Below are positions 13,225-21,200 of a stretch of 64,000 nucleotides of DNA, in pieces (position 1 is the first letter of the stretch; each line of letters starts with the position of its first letter). The notes below the pieces were generated by a model. That model was not told the origin of the DNA. It saw nothing but the letters and a program-made list of their open reading frames with translations, and made no database searches. The stretch is from Notamacropus eugenii (lineage: Eukaryota; Chordata; Mammalia; Diprotodontia; Macropodidae). Made by a program: the position numbers and the translations under genes. The DNA is taken from positions 137,800,250-137,864,249 of the forward strand of contig NC_092878.1 in the NCBI RefSeq assembly GCF_028372415.1. Direction: 5' to 3'.

Positions 13225-13466
13225 AAACATTTTCCTACATATCTAAGTAACTAGATAAACAGGATTGGTGTGTGTGCATAGGTATAAATCTAGAATTGCC
13301 CAACTATGCTGTGGATGTTATTATAACTGGAGTTACGTGAGATAAAATAAATTTCACAAATGTGCATGTGCTTTTTGTTCCTGGTTTTGTCTTTCAGTCC
13401 CAAATAAGGAAGCAGTTGGGGCAGGATGGTGGCACCATGAGGTCTCAGTCCTTCCTTTTTAAGTAG
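4667..13466 (+). CDS. DAPP1: DAPP1 (Bam32) 3' portion: six coding exons, SH2 tail, regulatory tyrosine and full PH domain
   Basis: Dual adaptor of phosphotyrosine and 3-phosphoinositides, a cytosolic B-cell adaptor that moves to the plasma membrane on PtdIns(3,4,5)P3 or PtdIns(3,4)P2 after B-cell-receptor/PI3K activation. Six exons (4667-4797, 6224-6271, 8376-8438, 10346-10431, 11801-11888, 13398-13466) have AG/GT borders and compatible phases, giving about 160 C-terminal residues of a protein that is 280 in human. The missing roughly 120 residues (N-terminus and most of SH2) must lie left of the window. The tyrosine in PSIYESVRV corresponds to human Tyr139, phosphorylated by Src-family kinases. 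The PH domain opens with GYLTKQGG and has the basic KTWKTRW phosphoinositide-binding stretch. The protein ends RSQSFLFK, against RSRSFIFK in human. By comparison with the nine-exon mammalian gene these are probably exons 4-9. Identity comes from memory of the human protein, not from a search. Confidence 0.96.
4836..4955 (+). repeat. Purine-rich simple repeat (G run, GACA, GA, GGA)
   Basis: About 120 bases are almost entirely purine on the plus strand: a G run, four to five GACA units, then GA and GGA/GGGA units. It starts about 40 bases after a DAPP1 5' splice site. Confidence 0.9.
5015..5208 (+). repeat. Marsupial tRNA-derived SINE
   Basis: TTGTGTGACCCTGGACAAGT followed by CACTTGAGTTCTCAATGCCC, and GAAAGTTTCCCTATCTTAAT near its 3' end, match the marsupial family with an ACAAGTCACTT box and a TTTCC tail region. 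Confidence 0.7.
5210..5345 (-). repeat. L2 LINE 3' end
   Basis: A reversed L2 terminus: AACATTTATTAACTACCTAC, TATGTGCTAGGCTAAGTGCT, then CAGGAGCTCATGGTCTAA. Confidence 0.8.
5346..6223. other. DAPP1 intron, nothing recognised
   Basis: Unique-looking intronic sequence up to the PH-domain start exon. Confidence 0.5.
6224..6271 (+). CDS. DAPP1: DAPP1 exon (probably exon 5): start of PH domain
   Basis: This 48-bp phase-0 exon encodes LGTKEGYLTKQGGLVK, the first beta strand of the PH domain. The acceptor is CTTTCCTAG and the donor GTAAGT. The GYLTKQGG start is typical of PH domains that bind PtdIns(3,4,5)P3. Confidence 0.95.
6445..6725. repeat. AT-rich low-complexity tract
   Basis: About 280 bases of TATA/ATAT variants (for example TATAGTATAGTATAATAC) between two DAPP1 PH exons. 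Confidence 0.8.
6735..6840 (+). repeat. Marsupial tRNA-derived SINE, 3' piece
   Basis: CAAGTCACTTAATGTCTCAG and GGGAGTTTCCCAGCTGGGAG resemble the 3' half of the copy at 5015-5208. Confidence 0.6.
6841..8375. other. DAPP1 intron, nothing recognised
   Basis: AT-rich intron without a family I can name. Short frames here lack any recognisable motif. Confidence 0.5.
8376..8438 (+). CDS. DAPP1: DAPP1 exon (probably exon 6): phosphoinositide-binding strand of PH domain
   Basis: This 63-bp phase-0 exon encodes TWKTRWFTLHRNELKYFKDQ plus Met. Together with the preceding Lys, it supplies the K-x(n)-K/R-x-R basic motif that grips the inositol 3-phosphate. The acceptor is CACTCTAG and the donor GTGAGT. 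Confidence 0.95.
8880..9070 (+). repeat. Marsupial SINE (TGACCCATTTTGG type)
   Basis: TTCATGACCCATTTTGGTGT, TTTCTTGGCAAAGATATTGA and AATGAGGAAACTGAGGCAAA follow the order of a marsupial SINE seen five more times in this window. Confidence 0.8.
9110..9420 (+). repeat. Degenerate SINE pieces (MIR-like)
   Basis: Two related tails, TTCTTCATCTGTAAAATGAA and TTCTTCATCTATAACCTGAG, are followed by TAGGATTGTTGGGAAGAGCA, typical of MIR-type and tRNA-SINE 3' halves. Confidence 0.55.
9485..9700 (+). repeat. L2 LINE 3' end
   Basis: TTCTTTGAAGGCAGGGATTG, then TTTTTGTATGCACAGTGCCA, typical of the L2 terminus. Confidence 0.65.
9706..9985 (+). repeat. Minisatellite, about 52-bp unit, five degenerate copies
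   Basis: Five head-to-tail units each start near TTCACAGACTTGGGTTGG and continue GATGAGGAAATTGAGA then CAAATGGA. Unit starts are near 9706, 9771, 9823, 9875 and 9928; the first copy is longer and most divergent. Confidence 0.85.
10346..10431 (+). CDS. DAPP1: DAPP1 exon (probably exon 7): central PH strands
   Basis: This 86-bp exon encodes TPEPIRTLDLTECSAVQFDY and TQERVNCF, then TG of a split Cys codon that the next exon completes. The acceptor is TATTTTCCAG and the donor GTAAGT. Reading through the donor gives a false Trp-stop. Confidence 0.95.
10610..11108 (+). repeat. L2 LINE 3' region
   Basis: CTGGCATCCCATTGCCTCTA, TTCAAAGTCCTTCCCATTCA, ATCTTTTCTGACCCTCCACA and CAAATAGTAGGCATTTAACA are in L2 order, about 500 bp. 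Confidence 0.7.
11109..11800. other. DAPP1 intron, nothing recognised
   Basis: It holds a 106-codon open frame (11276-11596) without a recognisable motif, splice context or ribosome start context, which I treat as chance. Confidence 0.5.
11801..11888 (+). CDS. DAPP1: DAPP1 exon (probably exon 8): PH C-terminal helix
   Basis: This 88-bp exon completes the split Cys codon and encodes LVFPYRTFYLCAKTGVEADE then WIKILRWKM. It contains the C-terminal alpha helix with the invariant PH-domain tryptophan (EADEWIK). The acceptor is TTTCCTCACAG and the donor GTAATT. It ends in phase 0. Confidence 0.95.
12533..12570 (+). repeat. (AC)19 microsatellite
   Basis: Thirty-eight bases of uninterrupted AC, followed to about 12650 by a TATA/TATG/TACA mosaic. 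Confidence 0.97.
12726..12873 (+). repeat. Mar1-type marsupial tRNA SINE
   Basis: TAACTAGGTGGTGCACTGGA, GAACCTGAGTTCAAATCCAG, AACTGTGTGACCCTGGGCAA and GTCACTTAACCCCAATTGCC, with an A-rich tail. GTTCAAATCC is the B-box-like element. Confidence 0.9.
13146..13219 (+). repeat. (GT)37 microsatellite
   Basis: Seventy-four bases of uninterrupted GT, 178 bp before the last DAPP1 exon. Confidence 0.97.
13398..13466 (+). CDS. DAPP1: DAPP1 terminal coding exon
   Basis: The exon encodes SQIRKQLGQDGGTMRSQSFL then FK and a TAG stop (13464-13466), matching the human SQIRKQLNQGEGTIRSRSFIFK tail with a few substitutions. The acceptor is TTTGTCTTTCAG. A 74-bp GT microsatellite lies 178 bp upstream in the intron. 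Confidence 0.95.
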   Translation, partial: SQIRKQLGQDGGTMRSQSFLFK

Positions 13467-13699
13467 CCCCTTTCCGGCAAGGGATGATCATTCTTCCCCA
13501 GAGGCAGACTGTTCCACAATGTTGTAAATGCTGGTGGATGGACTTCCAAGGAAATTGAACTCCAAGGACAACTAAGGGATGCCTGGTTGGGTTCTTTGAG
13601 AATGACACATGGGGTGAACACGGAAGTGGCTGTCCTGTTAGATACTGCTATCTCCTGGAGTTGGCATGCCCACTCATCATCTTGGTGGAAACATGCATT

Positions 13700-13895
13700 T
13701 GATAATAATAAAAATAGCTCACTTTTACACAGCGCTTGAAGTTTTGCAAAGCGCTCAACACATTCATTTCATCTGTGACACACTCCTGTGAAGTAGGTGC
13801 TACTAATCTCCCCATTTTTCAAGTGGGAAAACTGGGGCATTCATGCAGTCAGTCATTTATCCGAGGAAGAATTTGAACTTAGGCTTCTGGACTAT
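13700..13895 (+). repeat. MIR/THER1 SINE in DAPP1 3' UTR
   Basis: CAGCGCTTGAAGTTTTGCAA, AAGCGCTCAACACATTCATT and CCCCATTTTTCAAGTGGGAA match the MIR core. Confidence 0.85.
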
Positions 13896-14104
13896 ATACC
13901 CTATCTGCTAACATTGCCTTAAAACTTTGGATACCTATAGTGATTTCATTGTTATGATAAAAACTTTCCCAGAGTCAAATGTTCTTTTCTTTCTGGTTGT
14001 AATTGCCAAGCTGGGAAGAATTACAGTCAACATGTTTTGCAGGCAGTTCCTCTACTCCCTATTATCTGGGAATATGCTACTTTGGGGAATGTAGGTTTTT
14101 TTCC

Positions 14105-14205
14105 TTTCAGTGAGGTTGTTGTTTAGTTGTGTCTGACTCTTTGTGACCCCATTTGGGGTTTTCTTGGCAAAGATACTAGATCAATTTGCCATTTTCTTTC
14201 AGTAC
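14105..14205 (+). repeat. Truncated marsupial SINE in DAPP1 3' UTR
   Basis: GGTTGTTGTTTAGTTGTGTC, TGACTCTTTGTGACCCCATT and TTCTTGGCAAAGATACTAGA. The 3' half is missing. Confidence 0.8.
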
Positions 14206-14614
14206 AATAAACATTCATTGAGTACCTAGGGTGTTCCGAGAACTGTAACGGGAACTAGAATTAATAGATACCAAAAATATTATTTTGATGAAAAAGACAA
14301 AAACTTTTTCAAAAATCATAACCTGAAAAATAAACACAAGTAAGTTTATAGCTTTAAGGTCTACTGCATTGTTTGCATGGTAAAGCAAAACAGAGGAAAA
14401 GAAACACTTTTTTATGCTTTTCTATGGGTTGTTGTCTACATAGTGGGAAAGTATAGTGTCAGAAAGCAGCAAATTAAGTAGCATGTTGCTGGAACTTGAC
14501 TATCTCAAAAACATGGTCCCATTGCAAGGATTAAATAAATTCATCATGGCAGATACTCGACTCAGGCCAACAGAAATCTAAAGGATTTCTTATTATTTAG
14601 AGTTCCTTCCCTCA

Positions 14615-14790
14615 GTGTGGAATGGTGGGAAGTGCATTGGTTCACAAGTTTGAGGATTTGGGTTCAAATCCTGCTTATCTATATAGTCTTGGGCAAGTGG
14701 CTTACCTCTCTGGGCTTTAATTTCCTCCTCTGTAAAACAAGATTGGCTAGATGAGGTTCTTTTGAGCTCTAATGACCCTATAACCTTAGT
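14615..14790 (+). repeat. Degenerate tRNA-type SINE
   Basis: GGTTCAAATCCTGCTTATCT, CTTGGGCAAGTGGCTTACCT and TTTCCTCCTCTGTAAAACAA. Confidence 0.65.
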
Positions 14791-15650
14791 TTTGGTATTA
14801 ACCCAAAGATGTTAAGATTTCTAAGCTCTTACAACCTTATAGCATAGGAATTTGTCTACAATGCAACTGCCTATTAAGAGCTCAAACCAGATTTGTTGTA
14901 CCATCGAAGATACATGCAATATCTAGAGGTTTACAATAAAAATAGCCATGCAGAATGTTTAAGAGCGAAGAAAAAGCAGAATGAACTGAGCGGAGAAGGT
15001 ATAGACAGAGGAAATGTTGGATTTATAGTCCTGGGCATTCACTTCACCTTGCCTTCCTTTGTAGAGTGAAAATGTTGGCCTAGATCTTGAACATCCCTTT
15101 TAAGCTTCAAATTCTTGTATTCCATGATTCTAAAAGTACCACTAAAACAAAGCTCATAGGGTTAAGACTCTAGCCCTTTCTATTTACTTTGACACTTTCC
15201 TTTATCTAGGTAGCAATATCAAGGTGAATTTTGGAATGAAAAGATTTTAGTCCTGGGAACTGAGGCTCAGCCTGTCCACTGAAACCACACAGTGGGTGAG
15301 GCCAAGTTGTATTTTATCTCCTATTATTAACTCCCTGAGAGATGGACACATGTGGACCCAAGTTGGATTCTGCACATAAAAGCAAAGCTCCAATGAGGTT
15401 TTTTTTTTTATTACAGTGGATGCTATAATAGCAAATGTTCGTACTGTGCTTGATTGGGGTGAGACTTAAAAGTACAAGAAATTGAGCGAGCATGAATGTG
15501 TATTAACAGAGAAGTTAGCCTTTTTTTTTAAGCATCTAGTTGATTGGGTCAAACAGGGATGGTTTTTATGTGAGCCATAATGTTTTAGAATCAACTGTTT
15601 GCTATTTTAATAGGATGTTATGTATTTATTTATATATTTTTGCTCTGCTT

Positions 15651-15700
15651 ATTAAAAATAGCATTATTTTCCAACATGTGTGTTCTTTGACTTTGTTTTT
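15651..15700 (+). terminator. DAPP1: Candidate DAPP1 poly(A) signal and downstream element
   Basis: ATTAAA at 15651-15656 is followed about 20 bases later by ATGTGTGTTCTTTGAC and a T-rich run, the usual layout of a mammalian poly(A) signal plus GU-rich element. AATAAA at 13707 and 14934 are alternatives. Confidence 0.5.
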
Positions 15701-15714
15701 AATATTTAGTGACT

Positions 15715-15845
15715 AAAAATACAACTGATAACAATTAACATCCCATGCATCTTTAAGGTTACAAATCATTTTTCTAACAATAACTTTGTGAGGTAAGGAG
15801 TCCAATGCTATTCCCCCCATTTTACAGATGAGGGAACTCACCTGC
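15715..15845 (+). repeat. MIR fragment
   Basis: TTTAAGGTTACAAATCATTT, ACTTTGTGAGGTAAGGAGTC and CCCCATTTTACAGATGAGGG. Confidence 0.75.
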
Positions 15846-15999
15846 ATGAGAGCATGAAAGAAAATAATTTTTTTTGCTTTTCATGGCATTTCTTCTATCA
15901 CATTTTAATTACGATACTTAAATTTTTTTTAAATCTACAAATTTACATGGACAGCAATTCCCAGATACTGATATGCATAAACACTCAAACTGTCACGTG

Positions 16000-16275
16000 A
16001 GAATCACAACAATAACTGGTATTTATTTAGCGCTTCAAAGTTTGCAAAGCACTTCCCATACATTATGTGATTTGATTGTCACAACAACCAGGGAAATACT
16101 ATTGGTCTTATTATCATTCCCATTTTACTGGAAAATGAGTCTTGGAGAAGTCATTTGTCCAGAATCATAAACTGAAGTGTCAGAGGCAGAATTTGAACCC
16201 AGGGCTTCCTGAATTGAACTCTGAGAGCTCCACTGCACCACACAGCTCCTCACAATAACTGGCATTCGTTAAATG
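16000..16275 (+). repeat. MIR/THER1 SINE
   Basis: ATTTATTTAGCGCTTCAAAG, TTTGCAAAGCACTTCCCATA, CATTCCCATTTTACTGGAAA and AGAATTTGAACCCAGGGCTT. It lies between the converging DAPP1 and LAMTOR3 ends. Confidence 0.9.
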
Positions 16276-17349
16276 CCAGTCCTGTTAGTTGTTTGTAAAT
16301 GTGTGTTTATGTCTATTTACAGGACATCTCAAAAATCTTAAGAGCAGTTTAAGCTGATTAAAGCTTAAACTACGTTGACTATATCTATATATAAATTACG
16401 CATATATATATATGTATATACACTCATATATAAGTACATGCATCCTATTAAAAATATGAATGTTTTCCCATTATGTAGAATCAAAGAAAGCAAAGATTAA
16501 ACATTGTTACATACTTTTCCACAAGTATCCAAAAGAAAGAACTCCATCAGGGCACAAAAGGTAATTATAACAATTCAGGTGGTACAAACCATCTCCCCTA
16601 AATCAACACCCGTAACTCTAATTAAGCTGTTTACAAAGGCCAGTTCCAAGCTCTCAGGGCAGCATTAAGGGAGGACAGAGGAGCACTCCTGTGTCCTTCA
16701 TTTCCGTTCTTTGCCTTCCTGTCTCCATGCCTCTGTCTCTCCCCAAGCTTAGAACGGACTTTCCTTCTTCATTTTCCTGGTATTCTTCTTCCCTTTCTCC
16801 AACTCAGGTTCCATAAAGCCTTCCCTGACCTAAGAGTGCATTGTCTGGCCCTTTATGCTGCATTCACTCTTCTGTATCACAGCATCACGTGGGGAATCCC
16901 ATGGGGCAATGTGCTGGCCACTAGTCAGCAGTAAGGGTCAGGTGCTGTCTGCCAAACCCTCATTCCCACCTCTGAAGGTAGAATGACACCGTCTGCCTTT
17001 TGGATACCTGGTCTACCTCAGTTGTTTGATACTGCTCTCCATGTTGACTCTCTCCCTACATCCTCAGTCTCCTTATCTTGGTCTGACTTTCTATGCCTGG
17101 GTACAACCCAGGGACATCCACAATCTCCTGACGTCACATGGATCCAGCTCTAAGTACCCCCTTTTTTCCTAGTCCCCCTAAAGCCATGCTAGTTTGGGTC
17201 CTGATCACATCTTCTCTAGGCCAGTCAGGTTCATGGCTCTGCCACTGTCCCACAAGGAGAAACTCCCTACAATCTTCTTATCCTTAGATGTGGGCCTCAT
17301 TCACCTCCTGCCCCTTCCCCCCAATACTATATGACTAAATAGTCAAGCT
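16276..17349. other. DAPP1-LAMTOR3 convergent intergenic region
   Basis: About 1 kb with an AT-rich microsatellite-like piece near 16385-16440 and C/T-rich sequence from 16680 to 17330, partly L2-like (TTCCATAAAGCCTTCCCTGA). No gene is seen. Confidence 0.5.
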
Positions 17350-18148
17350 ATACTTTTACAAAATACTATTTTATTTAGACCCTTATTCAGGAAAAAGAAA
17401 AAGAACTGTTGTATCAGGGTATTCATATAAATGTCACAAACCAAAGCTTTGATATTGATTTTCACATTTAAATTGTACAAAGAGAAAAACATCAAAATAC
17501 TGATTGGTTATTGAGAGCTGAATGTAAAAGTAAATCCAAAGCAAGAGACTTCTTTTTAGACATGCAATACTTTAACGAGAAATACCAATTAGTGACGCTT
17601 TCTTAAATCCTCTACCTCACAATGATAGAAACAGGGGTAGTTAGTGATTGTACTGGTTTATTACTGCTGTTACAGGCTGTCTTCCTCTCACTCAGCGCAG
17701 ACACACAACATGGCACACACAAAAAGAAGTTCTCTATTATTCACAATAAAGCACTAGCATATACAGAGCAGGGCCTACCTACTGCAGGCCTACATGTACT
17801 GTACACAACAGGGGAGCTGTAAGTGGCTCATTTGGATTCTGATCCACTGGATAAGAACCTCATCCCTCATCGGTGGTTGAGCTAAACTCCATGGGAGCTG
17901 TGATAGATACTGAACCACTTTTAGTGGTCTCCCCAGAAATCATACTACAGAAGAATTGAGCCTAAACCCAACACAACAGTCCATCGATCTAGAAATAATA
18001 AATACAATCTTCTTCTTCAGTCTAAGTTGGGGAAAGTTGTCTTTTCTGAGTGTGTGGAGTCACGTTACTTGATGAAGTCAAGGTTGCTGGACTGGACTCA
18101 GCGGGATCACAACGCGACCAGGGTCAGGCCAGAGTCAGGCCAGTCAGG
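17350..18148 (-). other. LAMTOR3: Probable LAMTOR3 3' UTR
   Basis: The region is non-coding downstream of the stop, with no recognised repeat. AATAAA on the minus strand occurs at 17662-17657 and 17375-17370; the second would give a UTR of about 0.8 kb. The short plus-strand frame starting at 17622 lies in this UTR and has no recognisable homology. Confidence 0.6.
17370..17375 (-). terminator. LAMTOR3: Candidate LAMTOR3 poly(A) signal
   Basis: AATAAA on the minus strand, followed by a T-rich stretch containing TTTTGTAAAAG. A second AATAAA at 17662-17657 could give a shorter transcript. Confidence 0.5.
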
Positions 18149-18222
18149 TTAAGAACCTTCCACAACCTGTCTCAACTCTTCAAACAAGGGGGCAAGTTCC
18201 TTTTCTAGGCTGACAATCAGTC
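18149..18222 (-). CDS. LAMTOR3: LAMTOR3 exon 7: C-terminus
   Basis: The exon completes the Gly codon, then encodes [20 protein letters not shown] and EGS, with a TAA stop at 18151-18149. The acceptor is TCTTTGATGTAG. The C-terminal helix is conserved; the penultimate residue is Gly rather than the human Val. Confidence 0.95.
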
Positions 18223-21200
18223 CTACATCAAAGAAAAAAAGGTAATTTTTACAACACTGCAACTGAGATGAAAACAACAACAAAAAAACCCTTGAGTTGC
18301 TCAGAATATATTCCAAAACATGAATTTAAATGTTTTGTACTTTTCAAGGCTGAGAGGAACATGTATTCCTCTTAATTAAGAATAGCACGAAATACTATAA
18401 TCCTACCCATGCTGAAATCCATTTGCATTTTATACTGTTAGAGCTCAAAGATGATCCAAAGATTAAAATCTATAGCATTTTTCAGATAAAAAGCACCAGA
18501 ATTTAAGGACACTTTTATCTTACAGGTCTGATCTCCCATGCATTAATGCAGCCACTGTACCCAGATGACCCAGGGTTCTCCAAACTTATGCCAGTAAGGC
18601 ACCGCTCTTGTAAGTTGCTATGAAACTGTCAAGTATTCAAGGAGAGACCTGGTGATAGACTGTGTTTAGGTAAATTCAATTGCTCATCCTGGAAAGGCTG
18701 ATTACCAGGTCAATTTTTATTGAGGGAAGGAAGGAGGAAGAGAGATTACAGCAATTCATGATAGTTACCTATGATGTAGAAGGGATAAAATTTAGTCAGT
18801 TGAGGCAATACCTAACATCAATGAAATTGAGGATCTTTTGAAGTAGTGAAGTCTCTTAATTTTTTCATTTAGTGACCTTTGTGTCAATATCTGCTTATGT
18901 TATATATATATATTATGTTTGAAGATAAAAGTTTAAGTTTTTAATTATCTGAAAAAAATTATTGGAACACTTGTCATTATTCTAAATTAAGAAGGTCACA
19001 TTATGTTCCATGGTCCCCAAGCATACTGGCTAAAAGTATTCCTATATTTTGCTTCATATAGCATATATGGATATAGGAAGACCCTAAATTTTCTTATGAA
19101 AAACTAAGCCTAGGATTAAAACCACCACCACCACTGTCTTGGGTGGGTTCAGAGTCTGAAGTCTGCCAGCTGCTTTTCTTAGAATAATAAATCTCTAAAG
19201 TATCTACTAACTTCCCTGTGCCAACTGCATCTCCCTGGTATCCCCCAAAACTCTCCTCCAGATCTTTTGGTCTTTTATCACATCACATGGAACTCTTGGG
19301 GCAAAAAGCCAAGGCAGAGCAACGTCACAGACTAACCAAGCCCTCCCACATACAGCATCAAGCAAAAACTGTAACTTTCATCAAGGTAGCCCAGGGACAT
19401 CATGGACGTGCTATGCATTTGGGAGTCACTCTGAGCCAAGTTTAAGATCTGCTTCACACCCTTAGAGCTGTGTGACCCTAGTCAAGTCATTTAATCTCTG
19501 TCTACCTCAGTTACCTTATCTGTAAAATAGTGCCTATCCTACAGGATTGTTGTGAGGACAGAAGACACTATCTCTGACACATGACACGAGAGTTGATGAT
19601 GAAGATTCCAGGCACCTGGGTGGTACAGCAGATAGAGCACTGTACTTGAGTCACGATGATTCAAGTTCAAATCCTGCCCTAAATCTCTACTAGCTGTGTT
19701 ATCCCAGGCAAGTCATGTAATCTGTGTCAGCCTTAGCTTCCTCTTCTGTGAAATGTGGACTCACCAAATTGCCGTGAGAATCATGAGTTAAGTAAAGTGC
19801 TCTGCCCACTTTAAAGCACTATACAACTGTTGGCTATTATGATTTCTGTAATTATTATACTCACAGCTCCTCTATAACTTAAGAGATGGATAGTTCCAAG
19901 AATCGTTGTTGCTGAACAACTCGTCACCCTGTGGCTGTCCTGAGAATGAACAAACTGCACCAAACTCAGCGTGACTGGGCCTTGGACAACAGGGCCCAGA
20001 ACAAGCTATACTTATACATAAATTAGAAAGATTAATTTTTAGAATATACTTATTAACTGTTAAAAAATGGATAAAGCAATAGTTTGAAAGTTGGGAGATC
20101 TAACATGGCTTGAGGCTTCTAAGTGTTTTGGAATGTACCTCTGCTTCCAAAGGTAGCACAAGGAAAACTGGGAAAAAATAAATAAAAAAACCTCCTTTCT
20201 CTTCCTCGAAGGAGAATATCAAAGAGCCCTGTACAAAATTTATTTTGTTTAACAAGAGGCAAACAAAACATAAATACAAGGTACAGCATATCTAATACAT
20301 AAGACTATCTGAAATGCTGGATAGAGAGGGGAACACCAAGTACAATATCTCAATAATTTAAAACTATATTTGAAATAACGAAAACATACCAGTATTTGCA
20401 CTGCTGCTTGCTATGAAACTCACGACCAATGGTAATCGATTGAATTGGACTACCTTAAAAAAAGGGGGAAAGTTGGTTTTAAATTATACATTGCTTTAGA
20501 GAAATAGAGTATAACATTTTATGCTCTAAAATGAAAATGAAATGTCTTGATATATGTTCTACTTACCCTCTAATTTTAAAATGAGTAACAAGTCTAACAT
20601 GATTCTATGAATAACTGTAATTAATGTCAATTTGTTTCTCTAATAACAAAAGTGAAGCAGTCTAGAATGGGTTACTCTTTGTAACCACATATCTCTGTGT
20701 ATTTTGAACATTTACCCACTTTTGTGTAAATAACTCCCATTTCAATATACTATGAGACAAAGTTAGAAAAACTGAGGATGCTGAACTTTATCTCTTATAA
20801 ATATAGTCCTGTCAGATTTAAAAACCAAAAAATTAGTGACATCAGAGAGAAGTTAGTACTTTTATTTTATTAACAAAACAAATAATGCAATAACTGTTCG
20901 TTCAAATTTACATAACAGTTACCATTAGGTTTTCATGACAAAATTTTTAGCTGCAAACAATAAAGATATACATGAAAAGATGATTTCAGTGCCTCACAGC
21001 TGGTTAGCTAAGCGCATCTGCTGGAAGTAAATGACCTGAATTGACCTTCTACTTCTTACTGGGTGACTATCAAATCTTTTAAGTGGTTTTCCTTACCACT
21101 CGATTTTCACTGTAAAGTGACTTCAATGTAACTGAGTTATAAACTATGTAGATAAAGAATTACTGTAATAAACGGAGTCCACTTAATTTAGAAGAAAGGA

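Larger units (their letters stand above)
13467..15680 (+). other. DAPP1: Probable DAPP1 3' UTR
   Basis: The sequence from the stop codon to a likely cleavage site is non-coding and contains a MIR copy (about 13700-13895), a truncated marsupial SINE (about 14105-14205) and another SINE piece (about 14615-14790). Several AATAAA strings occur inside repeats. The best terminal signal is ATTAAA at 15651-15656, followed by a GT/T-rich stretch from about 15677. The end point is inferred. Confidence 0.6.

Noticed and set aside
13707-13712. AATAAA as the DAPP1 poly(A) signal
   Set aside because: It sits in the MIR 5' part without a GU-rich element after it. The ATTAAA at 15651 has better context, though an early form remains possible.
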